Shown here: positions 50,481 to 51,509 of the stretch, piece by piece
How the letters are laid out: the number at the start of each line of letters is the position of its first letter
How positions within the stretch are numbered: the first letter of the stretch is position 1
Assembly: GCF_021602585.1 (NCBI RefSeq)
Contig: NZ_BQIP01000011.1
Coordinates: forward strand, 130,413 to 181,921
Direction of reading: 5' to 3'
From: Pseudomonas faucium
Lineage (GTDB): Bacteria; Pseudomonadota; Gammaproteobacteria; Pseudomonadales; Pseudomonadaceae
DNA: 51,509 nt
Notes under the pieces: model-generated
The model's database searches: none
What the model saw: only the letters and a program-made list of their open reading frames with translations
What the model was told of the DNA's origin: nothing
Position numbers and translations under genes: made by a program

Positions 50481-51185
50481 ATGAAAGTCTTGATCGTCCA
50501 CGCTCACCCCGAGCCCCAGTCGTTCACTGCCGCGCTGCGTGACCAGGCGGTGGAAACCTTCCGTGCCCAGGGCCACGAGGTGCAGGTCAGCGACCTCTAC
50601 GCCATGGGCTGGAACCCGGTGGCCAGTGCCGCTGACTTCAGCCACCGGGAAAACCCGGACTACCTGGTGTACGCGCTGGAGCAGCGGCTGGGGGTCAAGA
50701 GCGGCTCCATCGCGCCAGATATCCAGCAGGAGCTGGACAAGCTGCTGTGGGCCGACCTGCTGGTGCTGAACTTCCCGATCTTCTGGTTCTCGGCGCCGGC
50801 GATGCTCAAGGGCTGGATCGACCGGGTGCTGGTGTCGGGGGTGTGCTATGGCGGCAAGCGCTTCTACGACCAGGGCGGGCTGGCCGGCAAGCGGGCGCTG
50901 GTGACCGTGACCCTTGGCGGGCGCGAGCACATGTTTGGTGAGGGGGCGATCCATGGGCCGCTGGAGGACATGCTGCGGCCGCTCCTGCGCGGCACCCTGG
51001 CGTATGTCGGCTTCGAGGTGCTGGAGCCGTTCGTGGCGTGGCATGTGCCGTACATCAGCGACGAGGCGCGCAAGGATTTCCTGCGCGGTTACCAGCAGCG
51101 GCTGGAGCAGTTGTCGGATGACCTGCCGATGAGCTTCCCGCGCCTGGAGCAGTTCGATGAGGCGCTGTATCCGTTGCCGCGCTGA
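50481..51185 (+). CDS. NAD(P)H-dependent flavin oxidoreductase (NQO/MdaB-like, Flavodoxin_2)
   Basis: 234 residues of the flavodoxin-like quinone reductase family. Marks: KVLIVHAHPEPQSFTAALRD, EVQVSDLYAMGWNPV, the active-site NFPIFWFSAPAMLKGWIDRV and VTLGGREHMFGEGAIHG. Binds FMN or FAD and reduces quinones or similar acceptors with two electrons. ATG at 50481 follows GAGG; the TTG at 50475 is not needed. It lies nine bases after the ATPase stop, so it belongs to the importer operon. This suggests that the imported compound, or its breakdown product, is a quinone-like or redox-active molecule, or that the operon answers to redox stress. Confidence 0.9.
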   Translation: MKVLIVHAHPEPQSFTAALRDQAVETFRAQGHEVQVSDLYAMGWNPVASAADFSHRENPDYLVYALEQRLGVKSGSIAPDIQQELDKLLWADLLVLNFPIFWFSAPAMLKGWIDRVLVSGVCYGGKRFYDQGGLAGKRALVTVTLGGREHMFGEGAIHGPLEDMLRPLLRGTLAYVGFEVLEPFVAWHVPYISDEARKDFLRGYQQRLEQLSDDLPMSFPRLEQFDEALYPLPR

Positions 51186-51212
51186 GTACGCCGTGGGGTA
51201 GGTGGTGCGCCC

Positions 51213-51277
51213 CATCGCCGGCAAGCCGGCTCCCACAGTGGCTGCCCGATCCCTGTGGGAGCCGGCTTGCCGGCGAT
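51213..51277. repeat. Inverted REP pair
   Basis: CATCGCCGGCAAGCCGGCTC... (51213-51238) and its reverse-complement form CTGTGGGAGCCGGC... (51253-51277), 14 bases apart, between the convergent quinone reductase and acetyl-CoA synthetase genes. Confidence 0.9.
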
Positions 51278-51303
51278 TGGGCTGCAACGCAGCCCCAAGT
51301 ACC

Positions 51304-51509
51304 TCAGGCCGAAGCCAGGCTCATCGCCTTGTGGGTGTCGATCAAATGCTGCACCACCCCAGGGTCAGCCAGGGTCGAGATATCCCCCAGCGCATCGTAT
51401 TCCCCCGTGGCGATCTTGCGCAGGATGCGCCGCATGATCTTGCCCGAGCGGGTTTTCGGCAGCCCCGGCGCCCACTGGATCACGTCCGGCGAGGCGATCG
51501 GGCCGATTT
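51304..51509 (-). CDS. acsA: Acetyl-CoA synthetase (AMP-forming), 3' end
   Basis: Only the last 68 codons are in the window; the rest lies to the right. The sequence [20 protein letters not shown] continues [20 protein letters not shown] and then [14 protein letters not shown]. The [11 protein letters not shown] motif carries the Lys acetylated in Acs and is diagnostic. The enzyme activates acetate to acetyl-CoA through acetyl-AMP. The stop is followed by a REP pair. Several acs paralogues exist in pseudomonads, so the letter is tentative. Confidence 0.93.
   Translation of the reverse strand, partial: IGPIASPDVIQWAPGLPKTRSGKIMRRILRKIATGEYDALGDISTLADPGVVQHLIDTHKAMSLASA

Overview
The window is GC-rich chromosomal DNA from a fluorescent Pseudomonas, most likely of the P. 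putida group. The evidence is the etfBA pair, an OprB-type sugar porin, an aruI/aruH pair whose AruH closely resembles the P. aeruginosa enzyme as I remember it, AANAANAA (Hfq/Crc-type) motifs at start codons, and many copies of the P. putida REP-like palindrome (core GCCGGCAAGCCGGCTCCCACA). I saw no rRNA, tRNA, CRISPR array, insertion sequence or prophage.

Layout. 1-4864: end of etfB, etfA, an OprB porin, a B-type DyP peroxidase and a formate/nitrite-family channel. 5100-18451: two adjacent catabolic modules of unknown substrate. Module A, on the minus strand, is ThuA-domain protein, ThDP enzyme, GMC oxidoreductase and MFS carrier. A 16-bp perfect palindrome lies between it and a LacI-family regulator. 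Module B is MFS carrier, HisD/HpsN-like dehydrogenase, XRE-type regulator, xylose-isomerase-like TIM-barrel protein and a second GMC oxidoreductase. Three promoters in module B share the direct repeat TGCGTCA-N3-TGCGTCA placed exactly 20 bp before the -35 element.

18599-24420: a muramidase without signal peptide, a DUF2235 serine hydrolase with a LecA-like C-terminal domain, and a 1156-residue membrane protein with a periplasmic-binding-like ectodomain. 24775-31622: a crotonase divergent from a TetR regulator, then a TorS-like two-component system (response regulator, periplasmic binding protein, tripartite hybrid kinase) leading into an amino-acid permease. 31659-36060: an A+T-richer accessory island with a class-3 lipase of type VI effector type, a probable lipoprotein immunity partner and gene debris.

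36106-44452: a six-gene operon of crotonase, acyl-CoA dehydrogenase, ADP-forming acyl-CoA synthetase, aruI, aruH and aldehyde dehydrogenase. It suggests that arginine (or a similar amino acid) is transaminated and decarboxylated, and that the resulting acid is then activated with CoA and beta-oxidised. A TGWAC-N4-GTTYA operator precedes this operon and is also found in the tetR-crotonase promoter. 44762-51185: an Rrf2 regulator divergent from an oligopeptide-type ABC importer with a fused double ATPase and a quinone reductase-like flavoprotein. The window ends in the 3' end of an acetyl-CoA synthetase gene on the minus strand.
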